Source of the DNA: Micropruina sp.
GTDB taxonomy: Bacteria > Actinomycetota > Actinomycetes > Propionibacteriales > Propionibacteriaceae
Reading direction: 5' to 3'
Length of the DNA: 64,000 nucleotides
Assembly (NCBI GenBank): GCA_016711205.1
Contig: JADJTM010000003.1
Coordinates: forward strand, 248,001-312,000
Both the position numbers and the translations under genes were made by a program. Under the pieces are notes generated by a model. The model was given only the letters and a program-made list of their open reading frames with translations, did not search any database and was not told the DNA's origin. Shown piece by piece: positions 35,381 to 44,324 of the stretch. Numbering within the stretch: position 1 is the stretch's first letter; each line of letters begins with the position of its first letter.

Positions 35381-36046
35381 TCAGGCGTAGGTCCAGTTGT
35401 CCCCGGCCGGATGGGTGCCGGTGACGAAGTAGATCACCCGGCCGGCCATGATCACCGCGTGGTCGGCGATGCGTTCGTAGTAGCGGCCCAGCAGGGCCAC
35501 ATCGACCGCGGACTCCACCGAGTACGGCCATTCGGCGCCGAGCAGAATGCGGAACTGGCTCTTGCGCAGCTCGTCCATCTCTTCGTCGCTGTCGGCCAGC
35601 TTGGCCGCGTCGTGCGCGTTGCGGTCGTGCAGGGCGCGTCCGGCGGTGGCGACCATCTCTTCGGCCACCCGTGCCATCAGTTCGAAGTTGGGCACCAGGC
35701 CCTCGGGCACGGCCTTCTCGGGGTACCGCAGCCGGGCGATCTTGGCGACGTGACAGGCCAGGTCGCCCATGCGCGCCAGGTCGGCCACCATGCGCATCGC
35801 GGCCACGATGGTGCGCAGCTCGCCGGCAACCGGTGCCTGCCGGGCCAGCAGCACGAAGCAGCGGTTCTCGAGGTCGTCGTGCTGGGCATCGAGCAGTGCG
35901 TCCTCGCTGATCACCTGTTCGGCGATCGCGAGGTCTGCGCCCAGCAACGCCTGGGTGCTCAGCCGGACGGCCGTGCGGACCCGCTCGGTCATGCCCACCA
36001 GATCCGTCACCACGCCGTTCAGGTCCTCGCGGTAGGTCTCACGCAT
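35381..36046 (-). CDS. phoU: phosphate-signalling regulator PhoU
   Basis: Adaptor that represses phosphate signalling when phosphate is plentiful by contacting PstB and the sensor kinase. 221 aa made of two three-helix bundles, with ENRCFVLLARQAPVAGELR and RMGDLACHVAKIA, then RYYERIADHAVIMAGR in the second repeat (metal-binding E/D positions). ATG has AGAGGA 4 nt upstream. Divergent from senX3 across a PHO box, so it is likely in the same regulon. Confidence 0.95.
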   Translation of the reverse strand: MRETYREDLNGVVTDLVGMTERVRTAVRLSTQALLGADLAIAEQVISEDALLDAQHDDLENRCFVLLARQAPVAGELRTIVAAMRMVADLARMGDLACHVAKIARLRYPEKAVPEGLVPNFELMARVAEEMVATAGRALHDRNAHDAAKLADSDEEMDELRKSQFRILLGAEWPYSVESAVDVALLGRYYERIADHAVIMAGRVIYFVTGTHPAGDNWTYA

Positions 36047-36137
36047 ACTGTCCTCTTTCGTACGATCAGTGTTGCCGGGGGTGCGGGCTCGTCCACCCTA
36101 TGCCGGGTCGATGCCGTCGAGGTCGCGCCCGGCAAAG

Positions 36138-36159
36138 CTGAGGTGAACAGTCAATGAAC
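36138..36159 (-). promoter_or_regulatory. PHO box (two 11-bp direct repeats)
   Basis: On the minus strand GTTCATTGACT is followed directly by GTTCACCTCAG: two 11-bp units with the GTTCAYY core that actinobacterial PhoP/RegX3 proteins bind. It lies between the divergent phoU and senX3 genes, about 50 bp before the senX3 -10 box, fitting autoregulation. Confidence 0.75.
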
Positions 36160-36209
36160 TCTGCCGCGGGTTACCGTCACCCGGTCATTCCTGCCCCGGG
36201 TCAACGTCC

Positions 36210-36215
36210 TACAAT
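36210..36215 (+). promoter_or_regulatory. -10 box TACAAT of senX3 (leaderless)
   Basis: TACAAT, close to consensus, 6 nt before the GTG start of senX3. No RBS is present, consistent with a leaderless message. Confidence 0.6.
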
Positions 36216-36221
36216 CCAGGC

Positions 36222-37376
36222 GTGAGCCCGCTCGTCGCCGGCGCCCTGGGTGTCGTTCTGGGCGTTCTGATCACCGTCCTGGTGGTGACGTTGCTGCGTG
36301 CCCGGCAGCAGGCTGCGGTCGCGGCCGAGCCGCCGCCCCTGCTGCCACCCCAGCTGCGCACCGTGGTCGAACACCTCCGTGGAGCGGCGGCGATCTTCGG
36401 ACCGCACGACGAGCTGTTGGCGCAATCCCAGAGCGCGGCATCGTCCGGGGTGGTGCGGGGCAGCCGCGTCGTCCACCCCGAGGTGCTCGAACTGGTCCGT
36501 GAAGCGCGCCGCGACGAAGAGCCCGAAGCGCTCAACATCGACGTGCCCACCGGCCTGGGGCTGCCGGCCCGGCGGCTCGCCGTCCGAGTGGCGCCGCTGG
36601 GCGACGGCCTGGTGCTGCTGGTTGCGGACGACCGCTCCGAGGCGCTGCGGGTCGACGAGACCAGGCGCGACTTCGTCGCCAACATCACCCACGAGCTGAA
36701 GACCCCGATCGGCGCCATCTCGCTGCTGGCCGAGGCCATCACCGAGTCGTCGGACGATCCGGCCGCGGTGCGGCACTTCGCCGGCCGGATGACCACCGAG
36801 ACCGCGCGGCTCAACGAGCTGATCTCGCAGATCATCGCGCTGTCGCGGCTGCAGTCCACCGATCCACTGCTGGCCGCGGTGCCGATCGAGGTGGACGCGG
36901 TGATCGACGAGCTGTTCGACCAGGCCCGGGCCCAGGCCGAGAACCGTAGGGTCACGCTCGCGCACCAGCGCTCGTCCGAGGCTGTGATCCGTGGTGACCG
37001 GCGCCACATCGAGGCTGCGCTGCGCAACCTGATCCAGAACGCGATCGCCTATTCGGACGCCGGCGCCCGGGTGGCGGTCACCACCCGCATGACGCACGAC
37101 GCCACCGGCGACTGGGTCGAGATCGCGGTTTCGGACAACGGCATCGGCATCGCCGAGGCCGACCAGCCGCGGGTGTTCGAGCGCTTCTTCCGGGTCGACT
37201 ACGGACGCAGCCGCGCCAACGGCGGCACCGGCCTAGGACTGTCGATCGTCAAGCACATCGCGTCCGCGCATGGCGGTACCGTCACGCTGTGGAGCCGGTT
37301 GGGCCAAGGGTCCACCTTCACGCTGCGGTTGCCCGCCCACCTACCAGATCACCACGCCGAAGGGACGGCCGCATGA
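36222..37376 (+). CDS. senX3: phosphate-sensing histidine kinase SenX3/PhoR type
   Basis: A 384-aa membrane kinase: one N-terminal TM helix (about 5-25), a degenerate PAS-like region (45-140), HisKA with NITHELKTPIG (His157), and HATPase_c with NLIQNAIAYS (N box), DNGIGI (G1), FERFFRVD (F box) and GGTGLGLSIVKHI (G2). Absence of a large outer domain is typical of SenX3, which senses phosphate via Pst and PhoU. Stop overlaps regX3 (ATGA). Confidence 0.93.
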   Translation: MSPLVAGALGVVLGVLITVLVVTLLRARQQAAVAAEPPPLLPPQLRTVVEHLRGAAAIFGPHDELLAQSQSAASSGVVRGSRVVHPEVLELVREARRDEEPEALNIDVPTGLGLPARRLAVRVAPLGDGLVLLVADDRSEALRVDETRRDFVANITHELKTPIGAISLLAEAITESSDDPAAVRHFAGRMTTETARLNELISQIIALSRLQSTDPLLAAVPIEVDAVIDELFDQARAQAENRRVTLAHQRSSEAVIRGDRRHIEAALRNLIQNAIAYSDAGARVAVTTRMTHDATGDWVEIAVSDNGIGIAEADQPRVFERFFRVDYGRSRANGGTGLGLSIVKHIASAHGGTVTLWSRLGQGSTFTLRLPAHLPDHHAEGTAA

Positions 37377-38050
37377 CCAGGGTTCTACTTATCGAGGACG
37401 AGGACGCCTACCGCGAGACGGTCGGCTACCTGCTTCGCAAAGAGGGTTTCGACGTGGTCGAGGCCGCCGACGGCACCATCGGTCTGGCCGAGTTCGAGCG
37501 TGGCGGTGCCGACATCGTGCTGCTCGACCTGATGATGCCCGGACTGCCCGGCACCGAGGTGTGCCGCAGGCTGCGGGCCCGCAGCTCGGTTCCGGTGATC
37601 ATGGTCACCGCCCGCGACGACGAGATCGACAAGGTGGTGGGGCTCGAACTGGGCGCCGACGACTACGTCACCAAGCCCTTCAGCCACCGCGAGCTGGTGG
37701 CCCGCATCCGGGCCGTGCTGCGCCGCGGCCAGGACTTCGAGCTCGAGCCGGACGTGCTCGAGGTCGACGACGTGCGCATGGACGTCGAGCGGCACGAGGT
37801 CTGGGTTCGTGGCGAACCGGTGAAGCTGGCGCTGAAGGAGTTCGAGCTGCTCGAGATCCTGTTGCGCAACGCCGGCCGGGTGATGACCCGCGGCCAGCTG
37901 ATCGACCGCATCTGGGGCGCCGACTACGTGGGCGACACCAAGACCCTCGACGTGCACGTCAAACGGCTGCGGGCCAAGGTCGAGACCGACCCGGCCGAAC
38001 CGCAACTGCTGGTCACCGTGCGCGGGCTGGGCTACAAGTTCGAGGCCTGA
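37373..38050 (+). CDS. regX3: response regulator RegX3/PhoP type
   Basis: A 225-aa OmpR/PhoB-family regulator paired with SenX3. Receiver domain with Asp52 (LLDLMMPG), Thr and Lys of the switch (VTARDDE, TKPFS), then a winged helix with LALKEFELLEILLRNAGRVM and DTKTLDVHVKRLRAKVE. The start ATG overlaps the senX3 stop; the longer upstream frame lies inside senX3 and is a shadow. Confidence 0.95.
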   Translation: MTRVLLIEDEDAYRETVGYLLRKEGFDVVEAADGTIGLAEFERGGADIVLLDLMMPGLPGTEVCRRLRARSSVPVIMVTARDDEIDKVVGLELGADDYVTKPFSHRELVARIRAVLRRGQDFELEPDVLEVDDVRMDVERHEVWVRGEPVKLALKEFELLEILLRNAGRVMTRGQLIDRIWGADYVGDTKTLDVHVKRLRAKVETDPAEPQLLVTVRGLGYKFEA

Positions 38051-38059
38051 GGACGTCCC

Positions 38060-38275
38060 GTTGGTCGAGCCCCCTCCGCCACCTTCACTTCCACGGTCGC
38101 TGATTCCGTCATCCCGGCGAACGCCGGGATCTCGAGCAGCGGCTGAGCCTCACCGCTGGTCGAGACCACTGCCAGATCTCGACAAGCTCAATCAGCGCCA
38201 CCGACCCAGCGCGCGGGGTCTCGACAAGATCGACCAGCGGGGGTTCGGCGCGGAGATCACGGCGCCGGGATGACG
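38060..38275. repeat. family B and A repeats after regX3
   Basis: GTTGGTCGAGCCCCC, a family A palindrome (GTCATCCCGGCGAACGCCGG continuing GATCTCG, 38107-38134), then family B inverted halves (CGCTGGTCGAGACCACTG with ATCTCGACAAGCTCAATC; GTCTCGACAAGATCGACC). It separates the convergent regX3 and lipoprotein genes. Confidence 0.7.
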
Positions 38276-38284
38276 AAGGTCCGG

Positions 38285-38782
38285 TCAGCTTCCGACGGTG
38301 ATGCCCGCGTACTCCGGCTCGGACGACGACACCACCGGGGCGAGCGCCTTGACCTCGCCCGCCTTGGCAAAGCTCAACGTGATCTCGGCCAGCATGCCCG
38401 GCACCAGGTCGGGGGAGGTGACCGCCACCCGCACCGGCGCGTTGGTCAGCAGGATCAGCGTGTTGACGGGCATCGCCAGCGGCAGGCCGGTGCTGGTCAC
38501 CACCAGCGGGCTGCCGGCCGTGCCGTCCGACTTCTGCGGGGTGCCGGCCACCGCGGTGAGCGTGTCGTCCTCATAGGTGATCACGGACGCGCTGATCACA
38601 CCCTGACCCGAGGTGTCGGCGACCACCATCAGGTTGCGCACCTTGACCTGACCCAGCTGCTGGTTGACCCCCTCACCAGGGGTGTAGGGCTGCAACGTCT
38701 GGAACTCCGCGACACAGCCGGTCAGCGCCAGCGCAAGCGGAACGCACAAGGTGACGCAGAAGCGGCGCAGCATGCCGGCCAT
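38285..38782 (-). CDS. LpqE-like lipoprotein
   Basis: A 165-aa exported lipoprotein: signal peptide with lipobox LTGC (Cys23), then a beta-rich domain. The body resembles mycobacterial LpqE (QVKVRNLMVVADTSGQGVIS near the N-terminus, ITLSFAKAGEVKALAPVV near the end), a PCu(A)C-related family; metal binding is not evident here (no Met/His cluster). RBS GAGGAG upstream. In M. tuberculosis lpqE is next to carD; here the fru operon lies between. Confidence 0.7.
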   Translation of the reverse strand: MAGMLRRFCVTLCVPLALALTGCVAEFQTLQPYTPGEGVNQQLGQVKVRNLMVVADTSGQGVISASVITYEDDTLTAVAGTPQKSDGTAGSPLVVTSTGLPLAMPVNTLILLTNAPVRVAVTSPDLVPGMLAEITLSFAKAGEVKALAPVVSSSEPEYAGITVGS

Positions 38783-39003
38783 GTGGGATCTCCTCGGGTC
38801 GCCCGGATCGTGGGGGTCAGCCTAACGAATTGCGTCCGGGTTTGGGGTGCTGCGCGCCAACGGTCGCGGCGCCGTCCGTGCTGGGGATCGACCCGCCCTC
38901 CATCGCTCGCGTGTTCGCGACGCTCAGGTGCCGGCGGAACGTCCGCTCCTGTGCCTCTCCCAGACTCATGAATGTTGGTTCAGTTGGCAATCGGAGCAAG
39001 GTG

Positions 39004-39032
39004 TTGACAATCCAACGTGAACAGGCAAAGAT
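39004..39032 (+). promoter_or_regulatory. sigma70-type promoter of fru operon
   Basis: TTGACA at 39004-39009, 17-bp spacer, AAAGAT at 39027-39032. It gives a leader of about 30 nt before fruR. Confidence 0.6.
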
Positions 39033-39047
39033 CAACACAATCCAACG
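39007..39047. promoter_or_regulatory. FruR operator candidate: ACAATCCAACG direct repeats
   Basis: The 11-mer ACAATCCAACG occurs at 39007-39017 and 39037-39047, 30 bp apart (about three helical turns). One copy overlaps the -35 box and one lies just downstream of the -10. This is a good geometry for repression by the DeoR-type FruR encoded next. Confidence 0.6.
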
Positions 39048-39069
39048 AGGGACGGGAGTACCGCCGGTC

Positions 39070-39840
39070 ATGTATGCCGAAGAACGCCAACGCACGATCG
39101 TCAATCTGGCGATGAGGTACGACCGGGTCGCGGTCACTGCACTGGCCGATCGCTTCGACGTGACCACCGAGACCATCCGCCGCGATCTGGACGTGCTCGA
39201 CCGGCGCGGCATCCTGCGCCGGGTGCACGGCGGCGCGGTGCCCGCCGAGAACGTCCGTCTGGTCGAGACCGCGGTGTCTGAGCGCGAACCCGCCTTCTCG
39301 GTGCAGAAGGGCCGCATCGGCCAGGCCGCGCTCCAGTTCCTGCCCAGCGGCACCGGCTCCACCGTGCTGATCGACTCCGGCACCACCACCGCCCGCTTCG
39401 CCACCGCCCTGGCCGGCACCCAGCAGCAGACGGTGGTCACCAACTCCGTACCGATCGCCTCGCAGCTCGCACAGCTGCAGGGTGGCCCCGTCCACCTGCT
39501 CGGTGGCCGCGTTCGCGGCCTGACCCAGGCCACCGTCGGTGGCGAAACCGTCGAGGCGCTGGGCCGGCTGCACTGCGACGTGGCGTTCCTCGGGGCCAAC
39601 GGCATCACCGTCCAACACGGCCTCTCCACCCCGGATCCGGACGAGGCCGCCGTCAAACGTGCGATGGTTCGCTCGGCGCGCCGCAAGGTCGTTCTGGCCG
39701 ACTCGTCCAAGGTGGGTGCGACGCTGTTGATCAGCTTCGCCGCGCTGAACGAAATCGATGTGCTGATCACCGATTCGGGTCTGCCCGAGGCGGACCGGCA
39801 CCAGCTAATCAATGCAGGATTGGAGGTAGTCGTCGCATGA
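39070..39840 (+). CDS. fruR: DeoR-family repressor of fructose operon
   Basis: A 256-aa DeoR regulator: N-terminal HTH (MYAEERQRTIVNLAMRYDRV, VTALADRFDVTTETIRRDLD) and a C-terminal sugar-phosphate-sensing domain (LIDSGTTTARFATALAG, GGETVEALGRLHCDVAFLGA, VLADSSKVG). The effector is probably fructose-1-phosphate, given fruK next door. The ATG 39070 is used because the HTH begins there; upstream codons run over the operator. Overlaps fruK (ATGA). Confidence 0.9.
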   Translation: MYAEERQRTIVNLAMRYDRVAVTALADRFDVTTETIRRDLDVLDRRGILRRVHGGAVPAENVRLVETAVSEREPAFSVQKGRIGQAALQFLPSGTGSTVLIDSGTTTARFATALAGTQQQTVVTNSVPIASQLAQLQGGPVHLLGGRVRGLTQATVGGETVEALGRLHCDVAFLGANGITVQHGLSTPDPDEAAVKRAMVRSARRKVVLADSSKVGATLLISFAALNEIDVLITDSGLPEADRHQLINAGLEVVVA

Positions 39841-40796
39841 TCATCACCCTCACAGCGAATCCCAGCCTCGACCGCACGGCCACACTGGAGGCGCCCTTGG
39901 CGCGTGGCCAGGTGCAGCGGGTCACCGGGGTCACCGTCGAGCCGGGCGGCAAGGGGGTCAACGTCGCCCGGGCGATTCACTACGCCGGCCATCCGGTGCG
40001 GGCCGTGCTGCCGGCCCCCGACGCCGATCCCATCCTGGCCGCGCTGCGCCAGCTCGGGGTGGACTACCGCACCGTCCCGGTGGCCGAAGGCGTCCGGATG
40101 AACTTGACCCTGACCGAACCCGACGGCACCACCACCAAGCTCAACGAACCGGGCCCGCTTCTCGACGACGAACTCGTCGAACAACTCGCCGGCCTGGTGG
40201 TGTCCGAGGCCCAGGGTGCCGAGTGGGTCGTGCTCTCCGGCTCGCTGCCCCCCGGCGTCCCGGCCGACTTCTACGCCACCCTGGTGCGCCGGCTGCGTCC
40301 GTTGGGCGTCAAGGTGGCCGTCGACACCTCGGACGAGCCGCTGCTCGCCCTGGTCGACAACTTCCCCGAGGCCGCACCCGACCTGCTCAAGCCCAACTCG
40401 GACGAGCTCGCACAGCTCACCGGGGCTGACGCCGAAGAGCTCGAGGCGGCAGCAAAGGCCGGCGATCCGAGCGCAGCGATTGCGGCGTCCCGCAGCCTGG
40501 TCGAACGGGGCGTCGCCGCGGTGATGGGCACCCTCGGTGCGTCCGGTGCCGTGCTCGTCACAGCTGAGGGGGCCTGGCACGCCAGCCCTCCACCCATCGT
40601 CCCGCGCAGCACCGTCGGTGCGGGCGACTCATCGGTGGCCGGCTACGTGCTGGCCGACTGCGGGGGAGAAGCCGCCCCCGACCGTCTTCGAACCGCAGTG
40701 GCGTACGGCTCCGCCGCAGCATCCATGGCCGGAAGCGCTCTGCCCAGGCCCGATCACCTCAACACCGCCGCCGTCGTCGTCACCGACCTCGGCTGA
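39837..40796 (+). CDS. fruK: 1-phosphofructokinase
   Basis: PfkB-family kinase converting fructose-1-P to fructose-1,6-bisphosphate. 319 aa. MIITLTANPSLDRTATLEAP is the standard N-terminus, EPGGKGVNVARAI the substrate loop, and STVGAGDSSVAGY the second PfkB signature with the catalytic Asp. Overlaps fruR by 4 nt and lies 27 nt before fruA. Confidence 0.96.
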   Translation: MIITLTANPSLDRTATLEAPLARGQVQRVTGVTVEPGGKGVNVARAIHYAGHPVRAVLPAPDADPILAALRQLGVDYRTVPVAEGVRMNLTLTEPDGTTTKLNEPGPLLDDELVEQLAGLVVSEAQGAEWVVLSGSLPPGVPADFYATLVRRLRPLGVKVAVDTSDEPLLALVDNFPEAAPDLLKPNSDELAQLTGADAEELEAAAKAGDPSAAIAASRSLVERGVAAVMGTLGASGAVLVTAEGAWHASPPPIVPRSTVGAGDSSVAGYVLADCGGEAAPDRLRTAVAYGSAAASMAGSALPRPDHLNTAAVVVTDLG

Positions 40797-40823
40797 TCGT
40801 CAGAACCACGAAAGGACCTACCC

Positions 40824-42875
40824 ATGTCGCAGGACCTGATCACAGCTGATCTGGTTGTGCTCGACGTCGATCTTGGGCCGACCAAGAACGACGTGATCCA
40901 CAATCTCGCGGAACTGGTCGCCAAGGCCGGCCGCGCCGAGGCGTCCGGTCTCGAGGCCGACGCCCTCGCTCGCGAAGAGAAGGCGGCCACCGGTCTCGGT
41001 GGCGGCATCGCCATTCCGCACTGCCGTTCCGCGGCGGTGACCACCAACTCGCTGGCGTTCGCCCGGCTCAAGCCGCCGGTCGACTTCGGAGCCTTCGACG
41101 GCCCCGCCGACATCGCCTTCCTGATCGCCGCCTCCGACGGCTCCGACGATGCCCACCTGGCCCTGCTGGCCGAACTGGCACGCAACCTGATGCGCTCCGA
41201 GTTCACCGACGGGCTGCGCAACGCCAGCACGCCCGAAGAGATCGTCACCCTGGTCAACAACGCCATCCAGAAGGAAGAGCGGGCCGATGCCGCGGTGGCG
41301 GCAGCCACCCCGGCGGTCGCCGAGGGCAAGAAGGTGATGGTGGCGGTCACCGCCTGCCCCACCGGCATCGCCCACACCTTCATGGCCGCGGACGGCCTCG
41401 AGCAGGCCGCCAAGGCCGCCGGCGTCGAGCTCTACGTGGAGCCGCAGGGCTCCGGCAAGGTCACCCCGATCGACCCGTCGATCATCGCCCGCGCCTCTGC
41501 GGCGATCTTCGCCACCGACGTCGGGGTGCGCGACAAGGAGCGCTTCGCCGGCCTTCCGGTGATCGAGTCCGGCGTCAAGCGGGCCATCAACGAGCCGGCC
41601 AAGATGATCGCGGAGGCCATCGCCGCGACCACCGATCCCAATGCCCGCAAGGTGGCCGGCGACGCATCGTCCGCGGCCGCAGCAGTGGGCGGCAGCCAGC
41701 TCAGCGTCGGCAAGCGCATCCAGCAGGCGCTGATGACCGGTGTGTCCTACATGATCCCGTTCGTCGCGGCCGGCGGTCTGCTGATCGCGCTCGGCTTCGC
41801 GATGGCCGGCTTCGACGTGGCGCTCGCGCCGGGCTACAACGGTGCGCGCCAGTGTGCCGAACTGACCTGGCTCGACCCCGCCGCCTGTGCCACCGCCCAG
41901 GCCGCGGGTGGTGACGGCGACACCATCGGCGCCCTGATCCAGGCCGCCGGCTGGAACGCCGGCTTCATGAACTACATCGGCGCGCTGCTGTTCGCCATCG
42001 GCGGTGCCGCCTTCGGCTTCCTGCTGCCGGCACTGTCCGGCTACATCGCCTACGGTCTCGCCGGTCGTCCGGGCATCGCCCCCGGGTTCGTCGGCGGCGT
42101 CATCGCCGGCTCGCTGGGCGCCGGCTTCCTGGGTGCACTGGTCACCGGTCTACTCGCCGGCGTGTGCGCCATGTGGATGTCGGACTTCAACGTGCCGCGC
42201 TGGCTCGCCGGTCTGATGCCGGTGGTGATCATTCCGCTCGTCGTCACGGCTGTCGTCGGCCTGATCATGTACCTGTTCCTCGGCAGGCCGCTGGCCGCGA
42301 TCACCGAGGGCCTGACCAACGGACTCAACGGCATGGCCGCGAGCGGTGCGGGTGCGCTGCTCGGCATCGTCCTGGGCCTGATGATGTGCTTCGACCTGGG
42401 TGGACCGGTCAACAAGGCGGCCTACCTGTTCGCCACCGCCGGCCTGGCCGCACAGAACACCGCGTCGTTCCAGATCATGGCCGCCGTGATGGCCGCCGGC
42501 ATGGTGCCGCCCCTGGCGCTGGCCCTGGCCACCACCGTCCGCAAGCAGCTGTTCAGCGAGGTCGAGCTCGAGAACGGCCGCGCGGCCTGGCTGCTCGGCG
42601 CGTCGTTCATCTCCGAAGGCGCGATTCCCTTCGCCGCCGCCGATCCGCTGCGGGTGATCCCCTCGATGATGGCCGGCGGTGCCGTCACCGGTGCCTTGTC
42701 GATGGCTCTGGGCGTCGGTTCGCGGGCGCCGCACGGCGGTCTGATAGTCGTGCCGCTGATGAGCAATGCGTTCGGCTTCCTGATCGCGCTGATCGCCGGC
42801 ACCCTGGTGGCCGCCGCCGCCGTGATCGCGATGAAGCAGTTCTGGCCGGCCAAGCAGGTCGCGGCCATCGCCTGA
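40824..42875 (+). CDS. fruA: PTS fructose-specific EIIABC
   Basis: A 683-aa fused permease that imports fructose as fructose-1-P. Order: EIIA (1-150, phospho-His66 in GGGIAIPHCRS), EIIB (about 170-265, phospho-Cys178 in VTACPTGIAHTF), EIIC (about 300-683, many TM helices starting ALMTGVSYMIPFVAAGGLLI). RBS AAAGGA before the ATG. A perfect hairpin follows the stop, ending the fruRKA operon. Confidence 0.97.
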   Translation: MSQDLITADLVVLDVDLGPTKNDVIHNLAELVAKAGRAEASGLEADALAREEKAATGLGGGIAIPHCRSAAVTTNSLAFARLKPPVDFGAFDGPADIAFLIAASDGSDDAHLALLAELARNLMRSEFTDGLRNASTPEEIVTLVNNAIQKEERADAAVAAATPAVAEGKKVMVAVTACPTGIAHTFMAADGLEQAAKAAGVELYVEPQGSGKVTPIDPSIIARASAAIFATDVGVRDKERFAGLPVIESGVKRAINEPAKMIAEAIAATTDPNARKVAGDASSAAAAVGGSQLSVGKRIQQALMTGVSYMIPFVAAGGLLIALGFAMAGFDVALAPGYNGARQCAELTWLDPAACATAQAAGGDGDTIGALIQAAGWNAGFMNYIGALLFAIGGAAFGFLLPALSGYIAYGLAGRPGIAPGFVGGVIAGSLGAGFLGALVTGLLAGVCAMWMSDFNVPRWLAGLMPVVIIPLVVTAVVGLIMYLFLGRPLAAITEGLTNGLNGMAASGAGALLGIVLGLMMCFDLGGPVNKAAYLFATAGLAAQNTASFQIMAAVMAAGMVPPLALALATTVRKQLFSEVELENGRAAWLLGASFISEGAIPFAAADPLRVIPSMMAGGAVTGALSMALGVGSRAPHGGLIVVPLMSNAFGFLIALIAGTLVAAAAVIAMKQFWPAKQVAAIA

Positions 42876-42888
42876 TCGCTGCCTCGTA

Positions 42889-42922
42889 CCGAGCCCGCCG
42901 GAGTGACCTCCGGCGGGCTCGG
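42889..42922 (+). terminator. hairpin terminator after fruA
   Basis: CCGAGCCCGCCGGAG, loop TGAC, CTCCGGCGGGCTCGG: a perfect 15-bp stem 13 nt after the fruA stop. The T-tract is poor, as often in high-GC genomes. Confidence 0.85.
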
Positions 42923-43112
42923 TCGCGTTCGCCCCCGGTGAACGAAGGCCGATGCCACATCGTCAAGGGTGGACATTTGGTGTTGTCAGAGCCATCTTCA
43001 CGGTTCGGGCGGCGTGCTGTTCGGCCGGCCCCGCATGCCCACCGGAGGTTTGTCAACCCCCCAAAGTGGCTCTGGCTAGGACGAACGTTTCGATTAGCCG
43101 CCCCCCACGTGC

Positions 43113-43118
43113 TACTAT
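43113..43118 (+). promoter_or_regulatory. -10 box TACTAT of carD
   Basis: TACTAT about 28 nt before the carD ATG, with AAAGGGG in between as RBS. It gives a short, conventional leader. Confidence 0.5.
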
Positions 43119-43146
43119 GGGTGACTGGGAAAGGGGTCTGCACAAG

Positions 43147-43632
43147 ATGACTTTTGAAGTCGGTGAGACGGTGGTCTACCCAAATCATGGGGCGGCCGTC
43201 ATCGAAGACATTGAAACCCGTACGGTCAAAGGCGAGGACAAGCTCTATCTCGTTCTGCGCATCGTCGGCCAGAACGATCTGGTGGTCCGGGTCCCAGCAC
43301 AGAACCTCGATGAGATCGGCGTCCGCAACGTGGTCGACGCCGAGGGTCTCAAGCGAGTGTTCGACGTGCTGCGGGCGCCGCACACCGAAGAGCCGACCAA
43401 CTGGTCGCGGCGTTACAAGGCCAACCTCGAGAAGTTGCACTCCGGCAACGTGCTCAAGGTGGCCGAGGTCGTCCGTGATCTGTGGCGGCGCGAGCGTGAA
43501 CGCGGCCTGTCGGCCGGCGAGAAGCGCATGCTGGCGAAGGCTCGGCAGATTCTGGTCTCCGAACTGGCGCTGGCCGAGAAGGTCGAAGAGACCCGCGCCG
43601 AGGTTCTGCTCGACGAGGTGCTCGCCTCCTGA
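43147..43632 (+). CDS. carD: CarD-family RNA polymerase-binding regulator
   Basis: Binds RNA polymerase beta and stabilises open complexes, mainly at rRNA and housekeeping promoters. 161 aa. MTFEVGETVVYPNHGAAVIE starts the Tudor-like RNAP-interaction domain; the helical DNA-binding domain follows with the conserved WSRRYKANLEKL tryptophan region. The frame extends upstream, but the RBS AAAGGGG and family start place the ATG at 43147. Normally followed directly by ispD-ispF, but here separated by about 10 kb. Confidence 0.96.
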   Translation: MTFEVGETVVYPNHGAAVIEDIETRTVKGEDKLYLVLRIVGQNDLVVRVPAQNLDEIGVRNVVDAEGLKRVFDVLRAPHTEEPTNWSRRYKANLEKLHSGNVLKVAEVVRDLWRRERERGLSAGEKRMLAKARQILVSELALAEKVEETRAEVLLDEVLAS

Positions 43633-43645
43633 GTTGACTCAACCG

Positions 43646-43682
43646 AAACCGCCCGTCGCGCACCCGCGCGGCGGGCGGTTTG
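43646..43682 (+). terminator. terminator after carD
   Basis: AAACCGCCCG ... CGGGCGGTTT inverted repeat (10-bp perfect arms, 16-nt loop region that can extend the stem) 13 nt after the carD stop, ending in TTT. Confidence 0.8.
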
Positions 43683-43688
43683 CGCGTT

Positions 43689-44230
43689 CGACAGGTATTG
43701 GGGACGGTTCCTTTCCCCGTCGGGTGTGCCTGTCCCGACGGGTATTGGGGACGGTTCCTTTCCCCGTCGGGCGTGCCTGTCCCGACGGGTATTGGGGACG
43801 GGCACCTTTCCCTGTCGGGAGTTGCCCTGTCCCGACAGGTACTGGGGACGGGCACCTTTCCCTGTCGGGAGTGACGTCCCGCAGTCCCGAAGTTACCGAT
43901 CCCCAAGCGCTTCAGACCCAGCCCTTCGCGGTGGACGGGCGTCGCCGACGGGGAAAGGAACCGTCCCCAATACCCGTCGGTACGGATGAGTGCTGCTGGC
44001 GACGGGGAAAGGAACCGTCCCCAATACCCGTCGGTACGGATGAGTGCTGCTGGCGACGGGGAAAGGAACCGTCCCCAATACCCGTCGGTACTTCAGAGAC
44101 CCAGCCCATCGCTGTAAGCGGGCGTCGCCGATGCCGACGGGGAAAGGAACCGTCCCCAATACCCGTCGGTACGGATGAGTGCTGCTGGCGACGGGGAAAG
44201 GAACCGTCCCCATTCCCGGTCGGCACTCCG
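43689..44230. repeat. family C array, 4 forward and 5 inverted copies
   Basis: Forward units (GGTATTGGGGACGGTTCC, then TTTCCCCGTCGGG) begin near 43689, 43737, 43783 and 43833; the last two carry a variant core GGGGACGGGCACC. Inverted units (CGACGGGGAAAGGAACCGTC, then CCCAATACCCGTCGG) begin near 43946, 44000, 44054, 44135 and 44190. The halves are mutually complementary. No gene in this 700-bp spacer. Confidence 0.88.
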
Positions 44231-44324
44231 GGCTCCCCGGTGCGGACCCTCGCACCTCGACACCCCTCCCAAGTGCAAGAATATTCACAGTGCGCAGATA
44301 CTTGCACATCGCAGCGCGAGTCTC

